From: JBOGNO01 sp050747245
GTDB taxonomy: Bacteria > Acidobacteriota > Terriglobia > Acidiferrales > UBA7541
Assembly: GCA_050747245.1 (NCBI GenBank)
Contig: JBOGNO010000008.1
Coordinates: 1-64,000 of the forward strand
Direction: 5' to 3'
Length of the DNA stretch: 64,000 nt
Below the pieces are notes generated by a model. It worked only from the letters and a program-made list of their open reading frames with translations, was not told the origin of the DNA and did no database searches. A program made the position numbers and the translations under genes. Below, piece after piece: positions 1 to 8,619 of the stretch (positions within the stretch are counted from its first letter, which is position 1; every line of letters begins with the position of its first letter).

Positions 1-59
1 TCCTGCACGATCTGCCATTTCTCTTCCGGGGACCGATCTACGCGTGGTTTCCTGCCCAT
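1..59 (-). CDS. Transposase (orfA-like), N-terminal fragment
   Basis: The ATG at 59 is preceded by a strong AGGAGG Shine-Dalgarno site. The visible residues read MGRKPRVDRSPEEKWQIVQ and then leave the window. A basic N-terminus followed by a 'RSPEEKWQIVQE'-type helix is what the HTH domain of IS3/IS66-type orfA proteins looks like. It would bind the IS ends and act with a downstream catalytic DDE subunit that is not in the window. Only 19 complete codons are visible, so the exact family is uncertain. Confidence 0.65.
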   Translation of the reverse strand, partial: MGRKPRVDRSPEEKWQIVQ

Positions 60-127
60 GTTGCCTCCTATTGGGAGGCCCTGATTCTACCTAGGTAGGC
101 TGTCCAGTTTTAGCGGGGTGCACTACA
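1..127 (-). mobile_element. End of an IS3-like insertion sequence (cut by window start)
   Basis: Read on the minus strand, the segment begins at 127 with TGTAGTGCACCCCGCTAAAA and continues CTGGACA. A TG terminus followed by TGCACCCC-type sequence resembles the ends of IS3-family elements of the IS150 group (known from the family). A transposase reading frame starts about 68 bases inside this end, so the terminus and the gene agree in orientation. Only this end is in the window. The insertion point coincides with the break in the small lipoprotein gene to the right. The family assignment rests on the terminus and the first residues of the transposase only. Confidence 0.7.
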
Positions 128-278
128 TGAGTGCAAAAGGGCCGTAGACTTGCGGGATGAGGCAAACCAGATTACTGCTCAGCGTCCCATTCAACGGACA
201 CACCGCAGTTTGCGCCGAAGCGCTACAGGCCGTCAGAAAAACCAGGGCGAGAGGCCCCCAAAACAAGCGCTTCAACAT
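123..278 (-). pseudogene. Small lipoprotein gene interrupted by the IS element
   Basis: The start at 278 has an AGGAG ribosome site 7 bases upstream. The protein begins MLKRLFWGPLALVFLTAC, a lipoprotein signal with a lipobox (L-T-A-C), so it should be lipidated and anchored in a membrane. The mature part (SASAQTAVCPLNGTLSSN onward) is only about 30 residues long. Its frame runs straight to the IS terminus at 127 and stops on a TAG lying inside the IS end. The natural 3' part of the gene is therefore probably on the far side of the IS, outside the window. The function is not recognised. Confidence 0.6.
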
Positions 279-381
279 GAAATTTCTCCTTTGCAAACTA
301 GAGTTAGTCCTCGCAACCCCATGCGCTAGCTCACGATTTGTGAAGAAACCCCGTCGACCGATCGCGTGGGACACTGGCGCG

Positions 382-409
382 AGTCTATACTTTCAAAGCG
401 TGTTGTCAA
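382..409 (-). promoter_or_regulatory. Candidate sigma-70-type promoter for the interrupted lipoprotein gene
   Basis: On the minus strand a perfect TTGACA (409-404) is followed after 16 bases by TAGACT (387-382), a fair -10 box. It lies about 100 bases upstream of the lipoprotein start and just beyond the stop codon of the kinase gene. Inferred by consensus match only. Confidence 0.4.
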
Positions 410-441
410 GTCTTCCAATTCGATTCCACTAGAATCTCTGC

Positions 442-3400
442 TCACTGAACTGAAGAAATGACCCATGATCCATCTTTCTTGACCAATTGAAAAACCGCAC
501 GGTCTTTGCTTCTTTTTGCCTTGTCTCCTTTCGGTGTGTACTCCTGTGTAACAGTCGCGACTATCGTACATGAGTTGCCGTCGGCGCTGATTTGTACGGT
601 CTCAACTTGCACTGCCATGTGGATTGAGCTAGCCAGCTCGAATGAATTCTTGTAGTTAGAATATCGCTGGCCGAGACTCGGCCAGATCCGCCGCAGAGCG
701 TCGGCATTCCTTTGCTCAAAAGCTCCTGCGTAGCTCTGGACTATCGCTCGGACGGCCGCGTCATCGTTAGACGGATTCACGGATGGCGTGGTGGGCTTCG
801 CGGGGGGTGGCTGCGCTTGCGGCGAAGCAGGCTGATCGAGCATTCGAAGCTTCTGGTCAATCTGCGTCAAATAGTTCCGAGCCTCGCTCGAGTGGCGCCC
901 ACCCGTTTGAACAATCGGTTGAAAACTTTTCCTTACGCCTTCGAGCCCGATTTTGTCGTTCGTCGCACTGACCTCTCGGAATCTTTCGACGGCCTGTTGA
1001 AACGCGGCATCCTCGACCCTGTTTGCAGCCCGAGTTTGCACGTCGTGTATCGCCGCAGGAATTAAACTCTCGGCGTAGTTTCGAGCTTCCTTCGAGAGCG
1101 GGCCTCCATTGTTGGCCATCGATTGGAACTGTGGCTGCAAGCCCTTGAGTTGTTGCGCGGAATTGTCGTCGTCACCCTGCTTGAACTGGTTGAACTGGTT
1201 CTGTAACAGCTCAAATCGATCCTTTTCCGCCGAGAAAGCATTCAACTTCTTTTGAATTTCACCTCGCAGATCTTCGGCTGCTTGTTTTCGTGGTCCGTTC
1301 AACAGGATCACCTGCTCGACAAGTGCCTGGGCGCGTCGAACGCTGTCTGGATCATTGCTCCCGGAGGCCTTCTGGACCTGGTCGAATAGATTCTCTTCGC
1401 GGATCCTATTGGGGATATCCACGTTGATGTGTTTGCGAGCCTCTTCCTTATGCTGGCCGCCGTCCGGCAGATTCACAACTTTCTGAAAAGTCGCAGTCGC
1501 TTCCGTGAAATGATTGCTTTGAAACTGTTGCATTGCCAGGCCCCACAACTGCTCTTCTTTCTGCAGCAGATCTCGGAGCTCCTTATTCTTGATCCCTGAT
1601 TGCACCAGAGCATCCATTTTTTGGATTTCTTGTGAGTAAGGACCCTGTAGCTGCGCTGCTTGTTGCAGAATGTCGTGCGCGCCTTGGAAATCACCCGCGC
1701 GAATCTGGCTGTTTGCACGGGTGATAACTTCCTGCTGGCGCTGTCCTATTTGGTCCTGTTGCGGCTGGTTGGTCGGAGGCAGCGGCGTTTTCGGTTGAAT
1801 GACGTAAATGAAGACAGCGGTAACCACGAGGGCTGCCCCTATCGACGCCAATACCTTAGGCTTCTTCCAGGCAGAAGTTAGCGGATGCCGCTGTGCAACA
1901 GCGGAGGTTGGCAAGGCGGTAGTCGCTACGCGAGGGTGAGCCTCTGCTCGGTGAATGGGCAATTCTTGCAGAAAGGTACTCGGCTCTGAAGCCTCAATCT
2001 CCGCCGGCTGTGGCGTCGGAACGGCTGGAGTGACCGCGACTGTGGGCGGAGGCGCAGAAACCACCGAAAGAATAGGCACCACTGGTTGGGTCGCAGAGGC
2101 TTGCGGCGCGGGTGCCTCGTTTGAGGAAGCCTCGCTGGGCGGGGGCGGAGCAGTGGCTTCCGGAGCCCCCTGCAGGAAAGCGTACTCTTTGGCGAGAGTG
2201 GTAGGAGCCGCAGGCGGGCCCGGGACCGACGCGGCGGTTGCAGTGGTTTTCGCAACTTCGATTTCATCCGAAACGCGCTGGACTCGCGGGTCGAAGGAGT
2301 CCAATTCCTTGTTTGCAACGGCGTCACGGAGTGTCACAGCGGCGACATTCAATTCTCCCGAGTCTAATAGTGTCCGAATTGTCTCCAGCCTTTGTTCTTC
2401 TGCTCTCTTTTTCTCGCGTGCCTGGTATTCGATTTGTGCGGAGTTCAGCAGTTGCGTCACATCTGTATCGGGCCCCATGGTGACAAGCGTCTGTTTTGCT
2501 AGTTCGATAGCCTCGCTAAGTTTCTCCCGGTTGATTTTGATTTTGATATCGCGAACACGTTGTTCGATCAGTTTCCGCGTCTCCAGTTTCTTGCCCTGTA
2601 TCTCCGCTTGCTCCAGCAGATGAAGAAGGTCTGGATTATCCGGAAATTTCTTAAGGCCGGCTTGGGCGGTTCGAATGGCATCTGGAAAACGGCTTGCATC
2701 TCGCAATCCCTTTACTTCCTCGAGAGTTTTACGCAGCTGGCGCTCCTGTTCAATCTGCCCCTGTTGACTGCGCGCAAACTCGAGAAGTCGTTGAAGGTCT
2801 ACGTCACCGGGAAAATCTCGCAACAGTTTCTCTGCCCGGGAGAGAACTTCGGCGTATTGCTTATCACCCACCAGTTTCTTCAAAACTTCCCTTTCGCTCT
2901 TCAAGCGCTCAAACTTGGCCTGCTTCTTCTGTTCGTCCTGAACGAGAACGTGAAGCTTCAGTATGGCAGTGTCTTTCGGGTGAGCGACGCGGAGCGTTTC
3001 CAGCATCGCGAGCGCCTCTTCGAATTTCTGCGCGGCCATTAGTGCTCTTACATCCGTCAGCTTTTGTTGCTTTTGCTGTTCGACCTGTTCCTCGTGAGCG
3101 GTGGCGAGCAGCCTGGAAATCTCAATTTCGTCGGGGAATTCCTGCTGCAGAGTGGAGAGAAGAGCGATGGAGTTTTCATATTTTCGTGCGGCCAACAAAC
3201 TCCGGGCTTCCGCTAAGCTTTGCAACTTGCGCTGGTGCTCTTGATCTTCGCGTGCTATTGCGACTAATTTTGAAATCTCCCCTTCGTCGGGGAATTCCTT
3301 CTGCAGACCTGTGAGGAAGGCGATAGCTTCCTCGTATCGTCGGGAGGCCAGCAAGCTTCGAGCCCCCGCTAATCTCTTCAACTTGCGCTGCTCCGCTTGA

Positions 3401-5478
3401 TCCTCTCGGACGATTCCGAGAAGTCCGGGAATTTCGTCGTCCTTGGGAAACTCCGCCTGAAGCTCAGTGAGCAGCCGCGCGCAATCCTCGTAGCGCCGGG
3501 CGGCTCGCAAATTCCGAGCCTTTTCCACGCCCTGCTGCCTGCGCTGCTCCGCTTGATCCTCGCGGACGATTCCGAGAAGTTCGGGGATTTCGTCATCTCC
3601 CGGAAACTTTGTTTGAAGCTCGGTCAGCAATCGCACGCAATCCTCGTAGCGCCGAACGGCCCGTAGATTTCGAGCCTCCTCCACGCCCTTCTGTCTGCGC
3701 TGCTCCGCTTGATCCTCGCGAACTGTTTTGAGCAGTTTGGAAATCTCCTCTTCGTCGGGAAAATCTTTTTGCAGCTTGCCTAGTAAAGCGACGCTTTCCT
3801 CATAGCGTCCGGCCGCGAGAAGGTTTCGGCCCTCCGCCAGACCTTGGAGTTTTCGCTGTTCCTCCTGATCTTCGTGAACGGCTTGGAGAAGCTTGGGGAT
3901 TTCGTCCTGATGGGGGAATTGCTTCTGCAGCTCCAGAAGCAGTACCGTACAATCGTTGTGGCGTCGCGCGGCCAGCAGATTCCGAGCTTTCTCCAAACCT
4001 TGCAGTTTCCGTTGCTCGAGCTCGTCTTCGCGGACGGTATCGAGCAGCTTGCCGATCTCCTCTTCCTCAGGAAACTCTTGCCCCATCCTCGTCAGGAGCT
4101 GAAGGCATTCGGCATACTCCTGCTGTGTCCACAAGCTCCGGGCCTCTCGCAAACCATCAAGTAGACGCAGCCGCCTCTGGCGTTCCGCAATTTCTTTGAT
4201 CACCTGTTGCTGGAGAGTTTTAGCTTGTTGGTTGGATGGTTCAATTTCCATAACTTTGGACAACAGCGCCTCGGCTGCGTCGGGCGCACCTTCAGCCAAG
4301 TGCTGTTTTGCGGACTGCAGCCACTCTGCCACAAGTTGTGCGCGGTCCAGCTCTTGCTGTAACAGTCGTTGAAGTTCCTGGGCTGGCTCAAAGCTGGAAT
4401 CCAGGTGCAGTGCATTTTCAGCTTCGATTCTTGCCTCTTGGATTTTTCCTTCTTTGAACAATGAGTGGCCTTTCTCGACATGCTGTTGAGCTTTCGGCCG
4501 GATCAGAATGCGCTTAAGCTCGGAGTTCACGATTTCAAGCAAGTTCCGGGCTTGCGAGTTTGTTGAATCAACTTGAAGAGCCTGACGCAAGAGGCTGCGA
4601 GCCTCGGAATAATCGTGCTGATCGACAAGTTGGCGGCTTCGAATTACTAGCTCAGAAACGGTTGCCGACTGCAGACTCTTGCAGACAGGATCCAGGTCGA
4701 GAAGCATGTCCTCCATCGTCTGAAAACGGTCCGCGGGAGGCTTCCGAAGCATTCTTTGGACGATCTCTGCAAATTCGGAAGGACAGTCCGGCACCAACTC
4801 GCGCAGGAGGCGCGGTTCCTCTTGGCATATACTGTGCATCAAACTTGCCGGCGTTGCGCCGGAGAAGGGTCTTTCATAACTCAGCAGCTCATATAGCAAA
4901 ACGCCGAACGACCAGATGTCGGAGCGCTCATCAGCATGCTCGCCGTGATACTGTTCGGGAGACATATAGGCAAAGGTCCCAATCAACATCCCCGTTTGGG
5001 TCTTAGAAGTTTCCAGTACCCGCGCAATACCGAAGTCCACGACCTTCACCGTGCCTTCTTTGTTGACCATCACATTGCCCGGCTTGATATCGCGGTGAAC
5101 GATTCCACGTTTGTGCGCAAAATCAAACGCCCGGCAAGCCTGTTGTGCGTATACGAGCTTCAGAGAGATTGGAAGCGAAATGCGGTGCGCGATCACTTGT
5201 TCAAGGTTGTCGCCCTCTACCAACTCCATTGCTATATAAGGAATGCCCCCCTCGTCGCCCATATCGTAAATCGTCACGATGTTGGGATGTTGCAGAGAAC
5301 CAGCTGACTGAGCCTCGCGGTAAAACCGCTGGAGCAAGTTGGGGTCGTCGGCGACACTCGTCGTAATGGTTTTGAGCGCAACCAGCCGGTTAATGATCGG
5401 GTCGCGAGCCCGGTAGACGATTCCCATGGCCCCACGGCCAAGCTCTCCGATAATTTCGTATTTGCCCAGCTTCTTCAA
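442..5478 (-). CDS. Giant membrane Ser/Thr protein kinase with 52-residue tandem repeats
   Basis: 1678 residues. Residues 1-270 form a Hanks-type kinase: glycine loop GELGRGAMG, catalytic Lys36, HRDIKPGN with Asp130, DFG at 148-150, and an SPEQ activation-segment motif. About eight tandem 52-residue helical units follow (pattern GLxxARNLLAxRRYEDC...LLTELQxxFPxDDEI...VREDQxEQR). Next come further TPR-like helices, a Pro/Ala-rich linker, one membrane segment (VLASIGAALVVTAVFIYVI), a second helical region outside the membrane, and a C-terminal domain of about 105 residues resembling NTF2/SnoaL folds. It should phosphorylate Ser/Thr on partners held by the repeats, with the C-terminal part sensing outside the membrane (inference). 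The start codon is TTG; a GAGGTG site just upstream and the kinase starting at once support it. It appears to be transcribed alone. Confidence 0.93.
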   Translation of the reverse strand: MKKLGKYEIIGELGRGAMGIVYRARDPIINRLVALKTITTSVADDPNLLQRFYREAQSAGSLQHPNIVTIYDMGDEGGIPYIAMELVEGDNLEQVIAHRISLPISLKLVYAQQACRAFDFAHKRGIVHRDIKPGNVMVNKEGTVKVVDFGIARVLETSKTQTGMLIGTFAYMSPEQYHGEHADERSDIWSFGVLLYELLSYERPFSGATPASLMHSICQEEPRLLRELVPDCPSEFAEIVQRMLRKPPADRFQTMEDMLLDLDPVCKSLQSATVSELVIRSRQLVDQHDYSEARSLLRQALQVDSTNSQARNLLEIVNSELKRILIRPKAQQHVEKGHSLFKEGKIQEARIEAENALHLDSSFEPAQELQRLLQQELDRAQLVAEWLQSAKQHLAEGAPDAAEALLSKVMEIEPSNQQAKTLQQQVIKEIAERQRRLRLLDGLREARSLWTQQEYAECLQLLTRMGQEFPEEEEIGKLLDTVREDELEQRKLQGLEKARNLLAARRHNDCTVLLLELQKQFPHQDEIPKLLQAVHEDQEEQRKLQGLAEGRNLLAAGRYEESVALLGKLQKDFPDEEEISKLLKTVREDQAEQRRQKGVEEARNLRAVRRYEDCVRLLTELQTKFPGDDEIPELLGIVREDQAEQRRQQGVEKARNLRAARRYEDCARLLTELQAEFPKDDEIPGLLGIVREDQAEQRKLKRLAGARSLLASRRYEEAIAFLTGLQKEFPDEGEISKLVAIAREDQEHQRKLQSLAEARSLLAARKYENSIALLSTLQQEFPDEIEISRLLATAHEEQVEQQKQQKLTDVRALMAAQKFEEALAMLETLRVAHPKDTAILKLHVLVQDEQKKQAKFERLKSEREVLKKLVGDKQYAEVLSRAEKLLRDFPGDVDLQRLLEFARSQQGQIEQERQLRKTLEEVKGLRDASRFPDAIRTAQAGLKKFPDNPDLLHLLEQAEIQGKKLETRKLIEQRVRDIKIKINREKLSEAIELAKQTLVTMGPDTDVTQLLNSAQIEYQAREKKRAEEQRLETIRTLLDSGELNVAAVTLRDAVANKELDSFDPRVQRVSDEIEVAKTTATAASVPGPPAAPTTLAKEYAFLQGAPEATAPPPPSEASSNEAPAPQASATQPVVPILSVVSAPPPTVAVTPAVPTPQPAEIEASEPSTFLQELPIHRAEAHPRVATTALPTSAVAQRHPLTSAWKKPKVLASIGAALVVTAVFIYVIQPKTPLPPTNQPQQDQIGQRQQEVITRANSQIRAGDFQGAHDILQQAAQLQGPYSQEIQKMDALVQSGIKNKELRDLLQKEEQLWGLAMQQFQSNHFTEATATFQKVVNLPDGGQHKEEARKHINVDIPNRIREENLFDQVQKASGSNDPDSVRRAQALVEQVILLNGPRKQAAEDLRGEIQKKLNAFSAEKDRFELLQNQFNQFKQGDDDNSAQQLKGLQPQFQSMANNGGPLSKEARNYAESLIPAAIHDVQTRAANRVEDAAFQQAVERFREVSATNDKIGLEGVRKSFQPIVQTGGRHSSEARNYLTQIDQKLRMLDQPASPQAQPPPAKPTTPSVNPSNDDAAVRAIVQSYAGAFEQRNADALRRIWPSLGQRYSNYKNSFELASSIHMAVQVETVQISADGNSCTIVATVTQEYTPKGDKAKRSKDRAVFQLVKKDGSWVISSVQ

Positions 5479-6168
5479 ATCACACCTCTACATCCAACCG
5501 GGCGACCAAGAGTGTTTGACTAAGACTTCGTGTATCGCACACAAATCTATCCATGAAGTCTACGGCGGTCGAAAAGCTACTCGGCAGACTATACTTGGAA
5601 GAGTCTTCGCAGGTTACTTTTCGCATCGAATGCCTCTCGCTGGGCTCGATTGGCAACATTAGACAAATCGCAGCTCATCAGGCGACACCAATCGCCCGAA
5701 AGCCGCTTGCACGGCTGTGTTCTGGCGTTAACCTACCCTCGACCTGCAACTTCAGAAGAAGTCCAGTTATGATTGCCCTTGGGTAGAAGCATAGTCCCAA
5801 AATCGGGTTAAGGTGTCAATATTGATGGCAGACCATGCAGCCGGGCGTGGTTCACCCGTGCTTTTTGCGCCTTTGAAATCAGGAATATAGGAGTTGCCCT
5901 GCAGGCGGGGGCTCACTTTGGCGACATATCGTGCTCCGCGCCAATTACCGCCAGCAGGCTCAGTATGCTGTAATTTTCGGTGAGATCAGCTCTTGTTTCA
6001 TTGGAACGAAGCTTTGCTTCGACGATTCGCCAGAGAATTTAGACGTTTTCGTAGCTGTCGCAGTATTAGGCAGAATCAAGAAGTTCAGCAATGACGCGGT
6101 TTGAGAGATTGACCGCGTGGACTGAAACTAGGCGTTTGGCTTGGGCTTGCGGAAGTATTGGAAAAGGT
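5479..6168. other. Intergenic stretch without a recognisable gene
   Basis: About 690 bases between the kinase start and the duplicated tRNA end. The open frames here lack ribosome sites and protein-like composition. The part next to 5479 must hold the kinase promoter. A short hairpin (CGAAGC-TTT-GCTTCG) occurs near 6008. Nothing else is identifiable. Confidence 0.5.
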
Positions 6169-6214
6169 TGGTCGGGGCGAGTGGATTTGAACCACCGACC
6201 TCCTGGTCCCGAAC
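6169..6214 (-). repeat. 46-bp duplicate of the tRNA-Pro 3' end (distal att site)
   Basis: These 46 bases are identical to 8392-8437, the 3' half of the tRNA-Pro gene including the encoded CCA, the T arm, the variable region and part of the anticodon arm. The match ends abruptly at 6214. The copy lies downstream of the tRNA 3' end in the same orientation. That is the arrangement left when an element recombines into the 3' end of a tRNA gene and restores it. See the island finding. Confidence 0.85.
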
Positions 6215-6517
6215 TAATCAGTTCAATCCCATAACGCTTTATCTTGGCGTCGCTTACGTGACCAGGAGCGTTATTTAACCTCTTTTGATGTACCTCACCT
6301 GTACCTAACGATCTTGAGCCAAGAGCGCAGAACCGTCGCGACGTGGGGAAATCGAATTCCGCCGCGGTTTCTGGAGGCCCGCCAGTTTCGGAGGCAAGCA
6401 TTCGTCGAGCAATTTCCCAGAACTCCGCTTCTAGACTTCCGGGTTGCCGACCAACCGGGCAGGAACTATGCGGTCGCGCTCTTGACCTGCAGTGACGGCT
6501 CATGTTGTGATGGGCTG

Positions 6518-7326
6518 ATGTACGTAGTGTGCCAGCCCCGCGCCGCGCTCGCTTCCCATGTAGAAAGGCTGTGGTATTGCGACGGACACCGAGCCAATGG
6601 CAAGGACCGCGCGCTGCCCGATGGACGATTTCAGCTGGCCTTCAGTCTTGCGGAGAGCCCCCTCTCTGCGCTGGCCGATCCGATGGGCGATGGCGGAGGG
6701 ATTGCGCCCGCACTGCTGATTGGAATACGCTCGCGCTTCGGCATCATTGATACCGCCAAGCTCCGTTCGGCGATGGGAGTCGTGTTCCGGCCAGGTGGCA
6801 TGCACGCTTTCTTGAACATGCCCTCCGATGCGTTTCACGACAAGAACGTATCCCTGGATTGATTTGGGGTCCGATGGTCCAAAACTTGCGCGATCGGTTG
6901 CGCAGTGCCAACGACCCGGCCATGAAATTTCAGATTCTTGAAGGCGCACTTTTGAGCCGCATCAACGAACGCGTCCAATTGGATACCGCTGTGCGTTATG
7001 CCCTTCTGGGGTTTGCGCGAAGACCCGAGATCCCAAGGGTGCGAGAGCTGGCGCGCGAGGCTGGCCTGAGCCGCCGCCGGTTTGGCCAGCTGTTTCGCGA
7101 GCAGATCGGGCTCACGCCGAAGCTCTATTGCCGAGTACAGCGCTTTCAAAACGCGTTGAAGAAGATTGCGTCCGGCGCGTTCGTCGATTGGGCGCAGCTG
7201 GCCCTCGCGGCGGGCTATTTCGATCAGGCCCATCTGTCCCACGAATTCCGTGATTTCTCGGGGCTCTCGCCAAACGCATATCTGGTGGGCAGCCATCGCT
7301 CGGCGAGCCACGCTTCCATCGATTGA
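6518..7326 (+). pseudogene. AraC-family transcriptional regulator, frameshifted
   Basis: Two overlapping frames together make one AraC-type regulator of about 269 residues. The first (from ATG 6518) gives the N-terminal domain (HVERLWYCDGHR, LPDGRFQLAF, MGVVFRPGGMHAF) and ends in VSLD-stop at 6862. The next frame resumes at 6859 with IWGPMVQNLRDRL and carries the C-terminal double HTH (VRELAREAGLSRRRFGQLFRE; AAGYFDQAHLSHEFRDFSG). Adding one T in the GATTGATTTGG context near 6858 would fuse them. So this is either a one-base deletion that kills the gene or a sequencing error. It would regulate transcription, perhaps of the DUF1330 gene just downstream (inference). Confidence 0.8.
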
Positions 7327-7434
7327 CCAACCCTGGTTAGTTCTGGTTAGTTCCCATTTTTACAAGACGACACCCTGGCTTTCTTGAGAAGCTGCGAATC
7401 GATCTGCCACATTCAAAATGGGAGGAAACAAAAC

Positions 7435-7827
7435 GTGAAATTGAACTACAAGCTCTTAATCGGTGTTGTCGCCGGTGTTTTGGCCGGGGCTGCCGGGAAT
7501 AATGCAATTCATGGCCAGCAGGTAAAAACGCCTGTCTACGTAATTGGGGAGGCGGATGCAATCACGGACCCTTTGGCTATAAAGGAGTACGCAGCTAAGG
7601 CCGACGGAACCCTGGCGCCCTTCAATGGCCATGTTGTCGCTCGGAGCAGTAAAGCGGAAAGCCTGGATGGGGCCGCGCCGCCCATAGGAATTGCAGTCAT
7701 CGCATTCGACAGCTCCGAACAGGCGCACGCCTGGTACAATTCGCCGGCATACACAGCAATCAGACCGATTCGGCTAGCTGCTTCGAAGGGCCGCGTGTTT
7801 ATCGTCGAGGGGGTCGCGATCCAGTGA
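7435..7827 (+). CDS. Secreted DUF1330-family small protein
   Basis: 130 residues, starting at GTG with GGAGG ten bases upstream. An N-terminal signal peptide (MKLNYKLLIGVVAGVLAGAAG) is followed by a DUF1330 (dimeric alpha-beta barrel) domain: PVYVIGEADAITDPLAIKEYA near the start, VIAFDSSEQAHAWYNSPAY in the middle, and IEG-like RVFIVEGV at the end. DUF1330 proteins are mostly cytoplasmic and of unknown catalytic role; export of this one is inferred from the signal peptide. It lies 108 bases downstream of the frameshifted AraC gene, inside the tRNA-flanked segment. Confidence 0.8.
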   Translation: MKLNYKLLIGVVAGVLAGAAGNNAIHGQQVKTPVYVIGEADAITDPLAIKEYAAKADGTLAPFNGHVVARSSKAESLDGAAPPIGIAVIAFDSSEQAHAWYNSPAYTAIRPIRLAASKGRVFIVEGVAIQ

Positions 7828-8391
7828 CCGGTGCATGAAGGCTGCGCGGGCTCCGATGTGACGGCGATGATACCAGCAGCCAGAACCGAAAATAAAACTC
7901 CGATGCATAGGATAGTGTCTGATTAACGGGCAATCCGGGAGTTATCTCGGGCCAGAAGTCCGGTTTTGGGAGGTTAGAAGCTCCATTGCCGCTTGCCGCC
8001 AATTGCGGGCCGATGACGGGACGCTCGGAGGCAATCTACTTGGATTAGCTCGCGTTACAAGGAGAAGCGCCTTCCCCTCGCACGCACTCGCTGTGCTAGA
8101 CATTTTCTCTGATGATTTCCCGCAATCAACTCAGTAGTAGGATTGCATCGTGCGGGACGCAGAACGTGAACTTGACTTTGGTTTTTCTTCCCAAAGGGCT
8201 GATCTTGTACCTACTGTCCCTAGAATCGAGCTCCCAGTGAAGCGAAGCTCCCCTTGCAAGGCAATGCACTCAAAGGACAAAGAGCGTTCGAGTCCAACGG
8301 GTATGAGACAAGAACGCTTGGTTTGGTACCAGGCGCTCATCGCGCTTTTTCTTGAATTGCTAAAGTTGTAAGTCGCCGATTCAAAAAAATA
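7828..8391. other. Intergenic stretch, no gene seen
   Basis: About 560 bases between the DUF1330 gene and the 3' end of tRNA-Pro, inside the tRNA-flanked remnant island. Frames on both strands have no ribosome sites and no family resemblance. It may hold decayed island DNA. Confidence 0.45.
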
Positions 8392-8469
8392 TGGTCGGGG
8401 CGAGTGGATTTGAACCACCGACCTCCTGGTCCCGAACCAGGCGCTCTAGCCAGGCTGAGCCACGCCCCG
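8392..8469 (-). tRNA. tRNA-Pro (anticodon CGG)
   Basis: Read on the minus strand, the cloverleaf is complete. The acceptor stem is CGGGGCG/CGCCCCG, the D arm GCTC/GAGC, and the anticodon stem CCTGG/CCAGG with loop TTCGGGA (anticodon CGG). The T arm is GGTGG-TTCAAAT-CCACT, followed by discriminator A and an encoded CCA (8394-8392). It decodes CCG proline codons. Its 3' half is duplicated at 6169-6214. Confidence 0.95.
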
Positions 8470-8619
8470 ATTGCCAACGCACCCGGCCGAAATCGCAGCC
8501 GCCAGGTGAATCGCCAGAATAACACATCCCGCAGAGGCAGCGAATAGCTCGCCGTTGCACCCCGGTCTACGCGGAGAGCTTCGTGCTTCGCTATAATCGC
8601 TCCGGGAGCGCGAGATTTC

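Larger units (their letters stand above)
6169..8437. mobile_element. Remnant island integrated at tRNA-Pro(CGG)
   Basis: The segment is bounded by two perfect 46-bp direct repeats of the tRNA 3' end. It holds a frameshifted AraC regulator, a DUF1330 gene and long non-coding stretches, but no integrase. If it was a mobile island, most of it including the recombinase has been lost, or it is moved in trans. The att-like duplication is seen directly; the island interpretation is inferred from the usual behaviour of tRNA-targeting integrases. Confidence 0.6.

Noticed and set aside
6066..6503. 145-codon minus-strand frame across the duplicated tRNA end
   Set aside because: It translates the tRNA fragment and has no ribosome site or family resemblance.
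7828..8391. Frames between DUF1330 and tRNA-Pro as island genes
   Set aside because: Short, no ribosome sites, composition not protein-like.
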